From the NCBI GenBank assembly GCA_015680685.1, contig MNCI01016379.1, forward strand, positions 119,268 through 183,267: 64,000 nt of DNA, written 5' to 3'. Within the stretch, counting starts at the first letter, position 1, and every line of letters begins with the position of its first letter. The DNA comes from Gnetum montanum (taxonomy: Eukaryota > Streptophyta > Gnetopsida > Gnetales > Gnetaceae). A program made the position numbers and the translations under genes. Below the pieces are notes generated by a model. The model saw only the letters and a list, made by a program, of their open reading frames with translations. It searched no databases and had not been told where the DNA came from. Below are positions 1-11,027 of the stretch, piece after piece.

Positions 1-45
1 TTAGTTATGGGGGATACCCCCCATTTTAGTAACGAGCAGGATTAA

Positions 46-1849
46 TAACCATTTTTTATTTTGTTTGATTTTGATTTTACAACTTTTTGTTTTCCAGTTT
101 TTCAATTTTTAAAATTTCTTGTTTTATCTTTTTATCTTTTTGTGTTTTTGTCTTTTTACATTTTTATAAGTAATCTCATCTATGAATAAAACACTCATGT
201 GGATCGTTGGTTGAGGTGTGTTCTATTTTGTCGAGTCTCGAACGATCAATTATTTGGAATAGTGAGCTCATTACACCCACTCATCCACTCCACAAATAAG
301 AGGTTCTGTTCAAGGGTACAGTGATATTCTTGACATTCTTAAAACTTAAAATTAATTTTGTGTTCATTATACCCAGAGTGAAGAAGGATGGACCAAGAGG
401 GAATGATTAGGATGTGACATCAAGGGGATTTGCGGATTCTTTTTGGTAACGTCTATGGAAGTTATCATGCAACATGGTCGTACTAAGATCCTTGTAGATC
501 TAATGAAAAATGGAAGTAAGAGTAATCAAAAGGCACTCAAAAATCCAATGTTGTGCTAGGGGGTCCCACTGGAAAGACATGCACCCATGCCTAAAGTTTG
601 GCAGCTTCTTTGGATTTAGTATTCAAAAAGAGAGAAAAAAAAATAGAAAAACAAAGTGCCACAAAACAAAAGTCACTCCTCCCTTGAACAAAATGCCAAG
701 TGATTGTATGCCTTGTTGTTATGGTACTCTCATAGTTGCTCATCATGGGATGAAACAATGTAGTGTCACTGATTAGAGGAATGGACTTGGTCCTGATCTT
801 GGAATGATGAGTTAATGACATATTAATCATGCTTTACACACAGGATTCATTGTGCCCTGGGTCAGTTACCTCATGTCCCAATCTCTACAATCCCTTTCTT
901 TAGTTCATCTTATCTCATTGTTCATGTAATTGTAGTTCGTGTCCTGTGTAACATAGAATTCTTACCTCATTTTGGTGATATTTACATGTGTGTGTTTTGT
1001 GGAGTTAGTGCGAATTACATTTAACCCTTTAAGTGCCCACAGACACTTTAAGTGTGGTTACACAAGGGCATTATAGGTTGAAACCTGCTTTGGGGAGGAC
1101 CCACTTGTGTAATCTTTTGTAGTTCTCACTTATGACATCGCTCACACACACCATTTCTTACCCTCAGCATAATTTTTTAAATGATTTTCTTTCCCTTATT
1201 ACTATCCCTCTAAATTTTAACGTTCCAATGTACCATTACATACCCTTTTTCTTACCACCTAAGGTTTTATTAGTAAAATCCACACCATCATCATTAATTG
1301 TGCCTCTGGACGTAATGCAATTGCCCTAGACCCCTTGATAATAGCCAATGTCCTCAATTTACAACATTTATTTCAAGAAAATCCCTTCAAAATTCAGTCT
1401 TTTTGTTGTCATTCACACGAGGGAAGTTTTTGAAATTTTTCTCTACGACTTGTGATTGAGTAACCCTTGCTTTTCTCACTATATCTCGCTCGCTAATACT
1501 TCGATTTTTATTCCGTTTGAACCTGTTTGAACCCAGAGTGTTCAACTTAGTCATGGGAAAGGGACACACTTGCCAAAAAGTGCCTAACTTTTTTGAAATT
1601 TATCATCACCCAAAGGACATCAGCTAGGGTAATTAACTATAACACTTAGAATAATTGTGCCTAAAAATCATTTAATTCCTAGGTATACCGGGAAACTAAA
1701 ATGGAAACCACCTAAGTCACAGGACTCATTATTACAAACTTTCGGGCACTATCACACTTGATAACATAAGATCATTAATTAAGGCAAGCAATAAGGTATA
1801 ACTTAACTTCAAAAATAACCTTACTAACGCTTGGCCCGTGTGATTGCAG
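46..1849 (+). other. Non-coding spacer of element 1 between pol tail and ORF3
   Basis: A T-rich tract (about 50-170) is followed by sequence that aligns by eye with 43.2-44.2 kb of the second + strand element. Shared blocks include the 'gtgacatcaaggggattt' segment (413-430 here, 43420-43437 there), 'cctaaagt/cctaaagg' near 590 and the 'gggcattaaggg/gggcattatagg' block near 1070. No credible coding region is seen; the short open frames are mutually overlapping and not conserved. It is spacer or leader for ORF3. Confidence 0.65.
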
Positions 1850-4522
1850 ATGGCCTCGAAACGTGGACAACAGGAGGGTCCTGCTCAAGGTGGAAAGAAA
1901 TGATCTCAGAGAGGTGGAAGACAAGGTCCTGCCAGACAACATGCAAAATAAGAGGAGTAATCATTCAACATTCATCAAGATGAACCTCCTACGGGATGGT
2001 CCGGGCAGGCAGAAGGAGGAGCTGCTGCAGCACCTAAACCGGGACAACAACTCACATTGCCCTAAGATTATGTTTAGGCTATCCATGAGAAGTCCACATT
2101 CGCTATGGTGATTGTGGAATTGAACTTTGAATCATTCATAGAGTTCACTCTTGAAGCCATTAGGACTCACCTTAAAGGGTCTCCCTTATGGCCTATCCTC
2201 TCTGAAAGCGGTGCCTAGTACCTAGGAGAGATGTACCAATTTTGGCACAATAGGGAGCAAGGCACCATTGTGAATATTTGTGGTGTGATAGTTGACTTCT
2301 CTGCGCAAGCCATTTCAGAAGTGTTAAACCTTCAAAATATAGGGCCCTAGGTTGCTCAATTATCCACCCGTTCAGACCCCGATGTGCGAAAGGAGTGGTT
2401 AGAGAAGGCTTATGGCAGAGATAAAGCATTTGGTGAATTGACGATGGAAGAGAGGGTTTACTTCAAAATGGGAACATATCACCTCTTCCCCACAAAGGGC
2501 CTAAAAAGAATATCAACGTATGCGGCTAGAGGATGTGCAGTGTTGACGGGAAAGGTTAACGCTAACCTACCCCATCTATATTTGACGGAGATCTTAAGGC
2601 AATTCGAAGAATGAAAGATAGGGAAGATGGCACTGCCTTTCCCTTGTCTTATTAGAAAGCTTTGCCAATGTGCTGGTATTCAAGGATACACCAATGATGT
2701 CCTCCGAAAGGCCCAGACTGTGTCATATGCTGAATTGCTAAAGGCGCCAGCTCCAAGAAAAAGCAATGGTAAAGAGCTGGGACTAGAAAAAGAAGAAGAA
2801 CATATGGCTAGACCCAGTCAACCTCCAGCCACAGGTCCCAGTCAACAACAAGAACCAGGGCTCAACATAGGCCAAGATCAGCTGCTGCCACTGCAAGACT
2901 ACAAACTGTCGATGAGCCATTTGAGGGCCATCGTTGAAATGGTTAGTTGGGGAAGTCGTGATGACACAAATCTCTTTTGCATCATCGATGATGCCAGGTA
3001 GCCTACTATTTCATTGGATCGCACAAGGGGTGAAGTCTCCATTCACATAGGAGAAGGGGAAAGTAGATGGTCACAACAAATCTTAGGAAACGTGACATAT
3101 TTCTAGGTGCAGTTAGAGACTGGTGAAGGGGCCACCATGGTGGTCATGCAACACCAGAATGCCGCGAGAGCTGCAGAAGTGGTCACAGACCACATCAAAG
3201 AATCCTTCAACGTACCTGTTGTGCCACTAGTATATGTTATAGGAGCACGGGATGCTCAAACCATAGCTGGAACCTCAATGACTCCTGTGGAACATGAGGA
3301 TGTGCTTGATCGATTGCTTCAAATAGGATAAGTAATGACATCCCTATTTGACATCCCTCAGGATGTTACAACAATTCATTCAGACCTCATTTCCATAAAG
3401 GGTAAGCTGGTCTTAACAGAGGTAAGGGTCGAGCATGCTGAAGCTGAAGTGCAGAAATTACAAGAGCAGCTCGTGGCCTTACAAGCAGCACAACAGGACC
3501 CTCTGAAATTTGTTCTCGCAGACCAACTAGAAAAATTTAGAATCAAGCAGCTAACCAAATTAATAGAGGAGAATAAAAGGGTGGTGGATGAAAAGGAGAA
3601 GGTTTTTTGGGATGCCTCTGCAGCACAGGCGCAAACTCATGCGCATCTTAAGGTACTCAAGGCCTTGCAAGAAGAAAATAAATAGCTTGCGATTGACAAC
3701 CTTCGGTTGACCACTATAGAAAAGCAAAAGAATGTTCTCGATGAACACTTTCATCAACTATGAGAATAATTAATCTGGGTCAACCAAGACGTAAGTCATT
3801 TAGCGAGAGAAAATCGAACCCTCTCGATGGAGGAGGTACGTGTCATTCGTCAAAAGTTGATGATTGAGATAAGCGCATGGCAGAATGAGGCTAAACGACA
3901 TGAAAAGATGAAGGAGCACTTCCATGATTAGGTGGGGATGTATAAACAGATCCTTGAAAAGGAGATCCATATGGCCAAGGCCCAAATCAACACTATCAGT
4001 GCTCAACACACTGATTGGTAGGCCATATTGGACACATATGCTTTTGCCCACCAAGTGGAAGTTAAGAACTGAGACCTGCAGATTCAGGACTTGACAAAGT
4101 ACATGGAGTTGGCAAATCTCAAATATACCAACCTTGCCATGTTAATAGCAGGGCACCCGAGGTCAGAGCTTGAGCAATAGGTAGCAACCACCCATATGAA
4201 ATATGAAGTAGAATTTGCAGAATGCAAGAAGCTGTTGGAAAAACTGGATTTTGCAAATTCTGAACTTGAGGTGGTAAAAGCCAGCTACCAGGGACAAAAA
4301 GATGTCGGAACAAACTTGGTTCGATGGCTAACAGACTTTCATGAGTACAAAGATAAAGCTAGAGCCTATGAGGAGGAACGACGAGTGTTCGCAGCTTGGT
4401 ACATCAAGGCCAACCAAATGTTTCCTCAACTACCCTGTCCATGGGAGGTGCCGACTCCGTCAAATGTTGGAACATTAGCATGGACGGCACAAGACCCTCG
4501 GATCGAAGAGGAGAAGCTCTAG
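1850..4522 (+). pseudogene. Degenerate ORF3 of element 1 (env-position, plant transposon-protein-like, coiled coil)
   Basis: The start is the ATG at 1850 (MASKRGQQ), which matches MAPKRGV at 45128 in the second copy. The frame is broken by many stops (for example near 1901, 1946 and 2612, the TAG at 2999, and near 3329). Conserved blocks survive: EERVYFKMGTYHLFPTKGL at about 2449-2505, then LPFPCLIRKLCQCAGI just after 2627. The latter resembles the end of the putative plant transposon-protein domain found in env-position ORFs of Athila-type elements (from memory, not searched). From about 3335 to 4450 the product is charged, heptad-like and Gln/Glu/Lys-rich, consistent with a long coiled coil. 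Its function is unknown. The position between pol and the 3' LTR is that of an env-like gene, but no signal peptide or membrane segment is visible. Confidence 0.7.
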
Positions 4523-4770
4523 GCCATACTTCAATGCCATCAAGCCTCAAAACCTAGAGCATAAGACAAAGAAAAGGCACCAATGGAGGAGCCACCGCCA
4601 CCAGGAACTACACGAGTTCCAAATTTTTGTAGTTGTAGCATATTCTGTGTGTTGTGTCTTTATTTTTTTTTCTTCCCACATTGCGGCATCATCCCATGTT
4701 TCCATCTAATAATCCCATACCTATCCACTGTGTAATCACTGTAACTCGAGGATGAGTTTTTATTCAGTCA

Positions 4771-4778
4771 TGGGGGTA
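4771..4778 (+). other. Polypurine tract before 3' LTR of element 1
   Basis: A TGGGGGTA run lies directly before the LTR start at 4779. The same 'catgggggta' precedes the LTRs at 58949 (+) and, inverted, at 49016-49025. It is the expected plus-strand primer site. Confidence 0.65.
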
Positions 4779-4789
4779 TGATGGGACAT

Positions 4790-4879
4790 GATATCGCATG
4801 GGCCGCGATATCGCATCCCCTGCGATATCACGTACATAATATCGCGTCTTCCCCTACGATATCATGTACGTGATATCAC
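4790..4879 (+). promoter_or_regulatory. Array of GATATC palindromes in LTR U3
   Basis: GATATC occurs at 4790, 4807, 4824, 4858 and 4874, and AATATC at 4838. Spacings are 17, 17, 14, 20 and 16 bp, ending about 20 bp upstream of the TATA box. Several are extended as GCGATATCGC or CGATATC. Equivalent arrays occur at 7676-7729 (element 2), 48952-48988 and 58101-58157 (element 3), partly decayed. The position suggests an enhancer or a protein-binding array; this is inferred. Confidence 0.6.
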
Positions 4880-4898
4880 AGTGCGTCGCCAAATCTAT

Positions 4899-4906
4899 AA
4901 ATAAGA
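4899..4906 (+). promoter_or_regulatory. LTR TATA box (TATAAATA)
   Basis: TATAAATA sits at the end of the palindrome array. Inverted counterparts occur at 7650-7657, 58074-58081 and 58311-58318 in the - strand LTRs, so it is a conserved part of the LTR promoter. Confidence 0.7.
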
Positions 4907-5625
4907 GGCAGCTCTCCCTTGTTTCACACATTAGAGTTAGATAGTAGCAAAACTCTGGCAGTGTGATCCCTCCAGAGATAGATTATTTTTCTAGTGTCTG
5001 CCCGCAATGTGGTGATTGTAATTGTACGGCATCCTTTATTCGAGTGTGACGTACTTGGACACACACATGACTGGCAATAAAGATCGAGATTACTTCATCA
5101 TTGCAGCATTCACTTTGTTTATTTATTTATTTAATTGTTATTTACTACTTTCCTAATTAGTCTCACTCACCCTTATTTCATGTTACACCGCGGAATGAGT
5201 ACGACTTGATTACGAGCATTTAAGTGTGACTACTTGGTAACCCAGTGGCGTACCTAGGATCTGTGTTTGGTAATCCTAGTGGTAGTCATGCACAAAGTTC
5301 AAGATGTGTACGGATAATCAAGGAACAAATGCTCATCACACTTAGGCTAGATTAGATTCTTTTACCCTTTCACTCTTAGCTTAGATAATATTACTTTCCA
5401 TTGGCTTCAGGAGTAGCATTAGATTAGAAAACCCATCATACACCTCACTCTAGACTAAACCATGCGTGATAAAGCTAATCCTAGTCCAGGTGGGAAGACA
5501 GCAAACTACGACCTAAGGTTAACTGTCTAGGTGCCACAACTAGTTCGTCTGCGGAGTTTGACCGGATTGCACGTGTAACGCTCGTATTCGTATGGTTGAG
5601 TGTACGAGTACCTCGCCACTCATCA

Positions 5626-6784
5626 ACAGGAGAATGGATTCTAGTTCTAAGGATTGGTACCAGCTTTCTGCTTCCTTGATTAGTGTTTCTGGAAACAACT
5701 TGAGTTTTTGCCACTCGTTTTCTATGTTTTACAAGGCACATGCATCATGAAATGCTTGTAAATGATTTTGAGGATCAGCATTATATCCTCCTTCAAATCA
5801 TGGAATATTGTTCATGTCCAATCTTTTGATCCTACTATCTTTTTGATGCCTTATTGGGATTTTAACAACCTCAGTTATATCTAGCATACTTCGTGTAGCG
5901 AGTAGGGGTTCATCATGATTGTACTATCTATGGCGTTTATGATGCCTATGTTGTTCCCTACTCTCCCTCCTCTCATGATGAGTTTCTCTAGAATGCCCTT
6001 GTCCTCTTTCTCGACTACTTTGTCTATGATTCCCATTTCTCTTACCATTATCCTGAGGGTCTTTTTCCTTGCGACTGCGTCCAGATCCTGAAGGAGAGGA
6101 TGAAGGTGAAGAAGAAGGAGGACCGTCACCATGATGATGCCTACTTCCTTCTCTTCGATGGTCATAGCCTCGATCACAGTTATGATCGGAATGTCCATCT
6201 TTGTCATGTGTTCATGTTCCTTTTTTAGATCCTTTGTGTCTGTCGGTACCAGAATCCGAGTTATGAATAGTTGAGTGAAGATTCTGATACACAACCCCTT
6301 GATCGAAGTCAACAAGAGGAACATCATTGTGTGGGAGACCTCCTGAGGCAGGTTCACCACCCTCATTTTCACTTATGACATGCTGGACATTCTGAGACAA
6401 CTTCCCTTTCATGGATTCATGACGTCTCTCCTATTGTAAATCCCTTTGATGTTGTGCCTCTATTGGTTGATACTCTCTCGAGTCATGATCATGCACAACG
6501 TACTCTACCTGTAAGTGTTGCATACCAATTTGTGTGAGATCACAAAGAAGAATGCTTGGGACAGAGCAATCGGGAGGTAACACTATGTTACCTTCTAAAT
6601 CATGCCAATGCAGTTGTTCATCCTAGTGGAGGATAAAGGTAAAGTTTGGTATATACTCATTGGGATGAAAGTATACGATGCAAAACTGTTGAGGAACTGG
6701 CAAATTATCATGTGTACTACGCGTCTAATTGTTCCCTGTATTGGACCTAGGCAATGAAACACTCTTGTAAGAAGAATGAGACAT
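5626..6784 (-). pseudogene. Degenerate gag of element 2 (N-terminal and middle part)
   Basis: The start ATG at 6784-6782 gives MSHSSYKSVSLPR. A conserved block HPNEY...FTFILH follows, then the GNIVLPP block at about 6590. A long charged His/Arg/Ser-rich stretch lies at about 6000-6250. The capsid-like block begins with RLDMNNIP and FEGGYNADPQNHLQAFHD and continues through WYQSLE to the element 1 junction. The same blocks occur in gag at 57177-55.2 kb (-) and at 39.5-40.9 kb (+). Several in-frame stops make it a pseudogene. Confidence 0.75.
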
Positions 6785-6903
6785 AATTGTCTATTTAGTG
6801 TGCAATACTTTTCATTCCACTATTTGTAAGATAACCAATCCTAAGGGTTTGTTTCAACAATGTGAAGATTTCCAAAGTTCTAGCTAGCGCACAATCAACA
6901 AAG

Positions 6904-6921
6904 TCCCTGGCAACGGTGCCA
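6904..6921 (-). other. Primer-binding site of element 2
   Basis: On the - strand TGGCACCGTTGCCAGGGA lies one base inside the LTR end. It differs from the Asp-tRNA-type Athila primer site (as I recall it) at two positions, both CG to CA. The + strand copy at 39391-39408 is closely similar. Confidence 0.75.
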
Positions 6922-6922
6922 A

Positions 6923-7757
6923 TGATGAGCGGCGAGGTATCCCTATGCTCAACCATACGAATACAAGTGTACATGCATGATCTAGTCGAATTCCAAGGCC
7001 TAAGTGCTTATGTGCCTTTACAGAACCTGGACGGGTTAGTCAATCATTGTCTTCCCAAGCTTACTCATATAGATCGATTGTATGGGTAAGTAAACTTGAG
7101 GTATATGATTTTTATATATTTTATGTTTTATGTCCTAATGCTACAAAGAGAGAAGTAAACTAATTAAGTAACCAATTTAATTTAACTAATCGACTTTGCT
7201 CTAACTAGTCCTAACACCAGCATTTGTTCCCACTTGCCGTCCACATCCTGAACCAGTGCAACACTATTGGGATTACTAAACGCTAATCGTTACTGGGTTA
7301 CCAAGTGTTCCACACATGCTCGAAGTGGTTGTACTGAGTGTGCTTACTTGGGGAAGTTAACAAGGGAAGAGAGAGAACATTGATTAACTAAGGAAAGCAT
7401 TAAATAACTGTAAATAACATTAAACAAGAGATTTTGAATACTGCAAGGTTTATCACAAAGTTTGTTTTTATTTCCAGCCACAAGATGTGTTCAGGTACAC
7501 AATGTTCGAATAAATATTTGTTCGCTTTATGACTCCTACTGTGGGCACTCAAAAATAATTCTAACTCTGAGAAGGGAAAAAGGTAAGAGTTTGGGTAAGG
7601 GACTAAGACTAATTAACCAACTACTGCCAAACCAAGTGCGCCTACCTCTTATTTATAGGCGACAAGATAGGCCCCAATATCGGATGTTTGATATCACTTA
7701 GAAGGCTCCGATATCACGTACCCGATATCGCAACTCATTAGCAAACATGATGAAACA
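6923..7757 (-). repeat. 5' LTR of element 2 (835 bp)
   Basis: On the + strand it begins TGATGAGCGG (LTR 3' end inverted) and runs to about 7757. An inverted TATA box is at 7650-7657 and GATATC/AATATC motifs are at 7676, 7690, 7710 and 7724. Length and internal blocks match the other LTRs. The outer boundary is inferred by comparison with element 3 and could be off by a few bases. Confidence 0.75.
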
Positions 7758-8446
7758 AAATATATACATGCAACAAGTCTAGTGTCAATGAGAATACTAA
7801 TTAAGAGAGTAAGAATAGGATCACACCATTTTCGAGTTCAAACTAGAAGATAGAATAATGGACAATATGAAGATAGAAAATATTAATTGTATTATTTGAA
7901 TGTTGTGGAATGTATTTCTTTAGAAGAAAATGGCAAATCTCTAGTTAGTCTTTGTACTAATATTGATATTAATATTTTATTTCATTTGGGTAAACTTAAA
8001 GAATAAGTTAGACAAATGATCTTAGATTAGTCTTTATATGAGCTATTCAAGCTACTAGTGTTAGTTAAAGGAAATTATATAAAGCATATGTTCAAGTTAC
8101 ATGAATATTAGACAAAGCAATTATACTTAGGATTTATTGCTATTGATGTATTTTGCACAAGTTTATTTGTCTAACAAATCCTTTAGGTCTACGTAGATGT
8201 AATAAAGTATTAGTATTAGTATTAGAAGAAGCTTTTGAACAATGGCAAGACAAATCCTATTTGTACCTCAAGAAAAATTTTTAGGATTGATTTATAATAA
8301 AAAAATTTTAAAAATACATTCCAAAAACATTGACTTTTTGGTTACATATTTAGAATCTTTCCTCTATATTGATAATCTTAAGCACTATACTTTTTTAAAA
8401 TTAAAATTTTCATTATCTTGAATGTTTAACACCCTAGCTAATATCA
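7758..8446. other. AT-rich DNA without recognisable features
   Basis: No gene, recognised repeat or structured RNA was seen. Short fragments suggest an old, unidentified transposon, but nothing can be assigned. Confidence 0.5.
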
Positions 8447-9290
8447 TTGTCGTCATCATCATCATCCTAGCTTTATCCCAACAAAATGGAGTTGGCTACA
8501 TGAGTTCTTTTTTGTTGTTTGCTTGTATGAAGAGCTAAATCCTTATTTATTTGCAAGTTCTTTAGATCATCTTTAATTCTTTTTTATGTCTTTTTTGATC
8601 TTCCTTTTGGTAGGTTTCATGGAAAAGTGATGTAGTGATAACTTTTTGATAGGCTTGTTATTTGATCTACCTTACACATGTCTAAACCATCTAAGATATT
8701 ATTCTTGTAGCTTATCTAAAATGGAAGCCATCAACAGGCTTGTTATTTGATCTACCTTGCACATATCTAGACCATCTAAGATATTATTCTTGTAGCTTAT
8801 CTAAAATAGAAGCCACTCTAAGTCTTTCTTTAATGTCTATATTGTGCAATTTATCTCTTCTAGCAACATTCAACATTCATAAGTATTTGTATTTCTACTA
8901 CATTGATTTGTTATTCATGCCTCTTTTATGCTACCCAACGTTTAACCCCATATAAGATAGTAGACCTTACTAGTATCTTGTAAAATTTGCCCTTTAGTTT
9001 TAATAGGTTTAGGGTTATCACATTGAACATCGTTAGCTTATCTTCATTTTCAATCCTATTTCTTGTATCTTTATCAATTTCACCATCTAATTGGAGCATT
9101 AATCATAGGTAGTGGAATTGTTTGTAATGAGAGACTTTTTGGTCTAGTACAGTAACATCTGCAAATAGCATACACCAAGGGATTTCATCCTTTAGGACCC
9201 TTTTGGATCTATTGGACAAATTGGTTTCAAAATTTCTTTTACAGATTTTTCTTTTTAATCCATAACTTAGTGTTGCTGAGAACAATTGAA
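8447..9290 (-). mobile_element. RTE-type LINE, 3' fragment on - strand
   Basis: Read on the - strand, 9225-9130 encodes a block beginning RVLKDEIPWCMLFAD, the catalytic-motif region of plant RTE reverse transcriptases (the D-D pair is degraded to DVT). The 3' end at 8500-8447 has the sequence around 'ggttggctaca' inverted, then a GAT trinucleotide tail. This ending is typical of plant RTE elements (from memory). A tandem 85-bp duplication lies inside. A second copy on the + strand is in intron 3 of the ELMO gene. Confidence 0.75.
8651..8820. repeat. Tandem duplication, 85-bp unit, two copies
   Basis: The 85-bp segment starting 'aggcttgttatttgatctac' at 8651 is repeated from 8736 with a few transitions. 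It lies within the RTE fragment and arose after its insertion or in its source copy. Confidence 0.85.
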
Positions 9291-9477
9291 CTTGTGATCT
9301 AAGATTTCCATGCCAAGTCTCTCACTGCTAAGCTTACCATAATAATAACAAACAAGTATAGGCAAACCATTGATATAGAGCTACTATGATTGGAAAATTA
9401 GATATGATTCCACATGTTGTTCTAATTTTAGTGGTAGCTTGTTTATACATATCTTGAATCACTTTAATATATTTAAG

Positions 9478-9590
9478 TGCAACGTTGGCCTAATGGTAAG
9501 ACTCTTGATTTGGAAGCTCTAAGTTTTAGGTTTGACTTTGGTGGGCAATGCTAAGTTATAAACTTCTAATTGGATTATACATATTGTTTT
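9478..9590 (+). repeat. tRNA-derived SINE-like repeat (degenerate)
   Basis: A-box-like 'ggcctaatggtaagact' at about 9487 and B-box-like 'taggtttgactt' at about 9527 are spaced as in a tRNA head. They are followed by 'gctaagttataaac', which recurs after the head in the 14.1-kb copy. It is not a functional tRNA: no full cloverleaf is visible. Confidence 0.5.
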
Positions 9591-10626
9591 AATTATTTTG
9601 GGATCCTATGTATTTTCTGAATTTCTCAATTAATTATTGGATTAAGAAAATTGCTAATCTTCTTAGCATAAATCCATATTGATTTTCTAAATACTATTTA
9701 TTCATGTTTGAAACATTTTGTAACTCTTTCCCAAAGCTTTAGAGTATGGCTCATTAGTTTGATACCTCTATAGTTTGTATAATTTTGCACACATTCCTTA
9801 TTATTGTTGAGAATGACAATGTTTTTTCTTCAATTTTTAGGTATTCCTCCATCTTTCACAAATTTTTTAAATAATTGTTTTAGCCATGAAGTGTTGGCTG
9901 AATTGTAAAACTCTTAATTTGGAAACTTATATATTTGATTTAGCTATATATCTTTGGTACAGGTTCCCTCCCTTTCATATGAATGTTACATGGTTCCATA
10001 TCAAAATTTCCATTTTCATCATGAAGAAAGTTGTTTTCACAACCACAAAAAAAAAGAAAAAAAAAAAAGAATTCATAATTTATTGAGTGCATTTGAGGGC
10101 GCGTATTCAATCTACACCCAAAGGTCCTAACTTTGCTAGCCTTAAATTTGAACAGGACCTATGTAGAGGGAGATAATTGATAAAGTTCTTCAACCAAACT
10201 AAAATTTGGTGATTCTTTTGGATGTCTTCTCTTTGGCAATTCTAGAACCCCGCCCTAACCGGTATCCAGCAAAATAGAAAAGTGACAGCTGATGCGCGTG
10301 CGCCTGCTATTGGCAAGAAATCAACGCAACATCCTAACTCTTATGGAAAATCGGAACTTAAATTATTAGAAAAAACAAAAGCAAGCATTTTAAAAATCAA
10401 AGGTAAATGCAACGTTTTTTAACAATCCATGTCCAATTTCGCTTTCGCAAGCTTCGTGACCAGCTGGCCGCCACATTTAAAGCTTTCACGTTGTACGTTG
10501 AATCTTGCAAAGCGCGAAGCTTCCCTGCATTTATATGTTCATAAAAAGACAGTTTGACGCAGACATGGGCCCAGCTCACGATAAACTACGAAAATGAACA
10601 AAAATGATTTCAAATTAGAAAAGCGC

Positions 10627-10638
10627 GTCCACGTGGAC
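10627..10638. promoter_or_regulatory. G-box palindrome GTCCACGTGGAC
   Basis: This is a perfect 12-bp palindrome with a CACGTG core, about 390 bp upstream of the ELMO start codon. CACGTG is the known plant binding core for bZIP and bHLH factors. A role here is inferred from its position only. Confidence 0.5.
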
Positions 10639-11027
10639 CGTTGCTCCAATGTCAACGGCAAACGTTACTTAGTGCGCAGGCTGTAGGCACCCACCATGGA
10701 TGGTATCGAGTAAACTAACGCAGAATGCCGGCCGCCAAGGCGCGAATCTGACGATTTCTGAAAGTCGTGATCCTGCCGACAGACTGAAATTTCTTTTTGT
10801 CGAAGCGGATTCTTGCTTGGCTCGTTACATTGCTTAGAAATTTTTAAAACTTGCCGAAGAAGTTATAAGTTGCAGAACGCAGGTAGCAGATCCTGGAAAC
10901 AAATGTACGTTGATAAAAGCTTTTTTGGAAGTTTGGAGAGCTGTGAATCGTGATGAAGGTGGAGAGATGATGAGGGAGCAGCATCAGCATTAGCATTTGC
11001 AGGAGGAGGAGGAGGAGAGACATTATT

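Larger units (their letters stand above)
1..5625 (+). mobile_element. Athila-like Ty3/Gypsy element 1, 3' portion (pol tail, spacer, ORF3, 3' LTR)
   Basis: The order is: last codons of a polyprotein ending in TAA at 43-45, T-rich spacer, degenerate ORF3, purine-rich tract, LTR. The same order recurs in the + strand element at 42.8-59.8 kb. A matching polyprotein end, with the residues VMG or SHGE just before a T-rich tract, closes the pol of element 3 at about 50.96 kb. Assignment to the Athila lineage rests on the RT of element 3, the Asp-tRNA-type primer sites of the relatives and an extra ORF after pol. The 5' half lies outside the window. The LTR stops exactly where the gag of element 2 begins, so element 1 probably inserted there. 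Confidence 0.8.
4779..5625 (+). repeat. 3' LTR of element 1 (847 bp)
   Basis: It starts TGATGGGAC after the purine tract and ends CTCATCA at 5625. The length matches the 845-bp LTR of element 3. Inside are a GATATC palindrome array (4790-4879), a TATA box (4899-4906), and the terminal block containing 'gtatggttgag' that recurs inverted at 6950, 47600, 48225 and 57385. The left target duplication is outside the window. Confidence 0.85.
5626..7757 (-). mobile_element. Athila-like element 2, 5' portion (5' LTR, PBS, gag)
   Basis: Read on the - strand the order is LTR (7757 to 6923), primer-binding site, a short leader, and gag from the ATG at 6784-6782 to 5626, where element 1's LTR begins. The rest of gag and pol are not in the window, as expected if element 1 inserted into gag and the remainder lies to the left. 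Confidence 0.75.

Noticed and set aside
1850-4522. Chain of open frames read as a host coiled-coil gene
   Set aside because: A second damaged copy exists at 45.1-58.7 kb in the same position relative to an LTR, and both have many stops; it is transposon ORF3.
5881-6372. 163-residue open frame on the - strand
   Set aside because: It lies in an alternative frame of the charged region of element 2 gag; the conserved gag blocks are in another frame.
9478-9590. tRNA gene
   Set aside because: A and B boxes are present but no acceptor stem or full cloverleaf can be drawn; the SINE-like interpretation fits the other copies.
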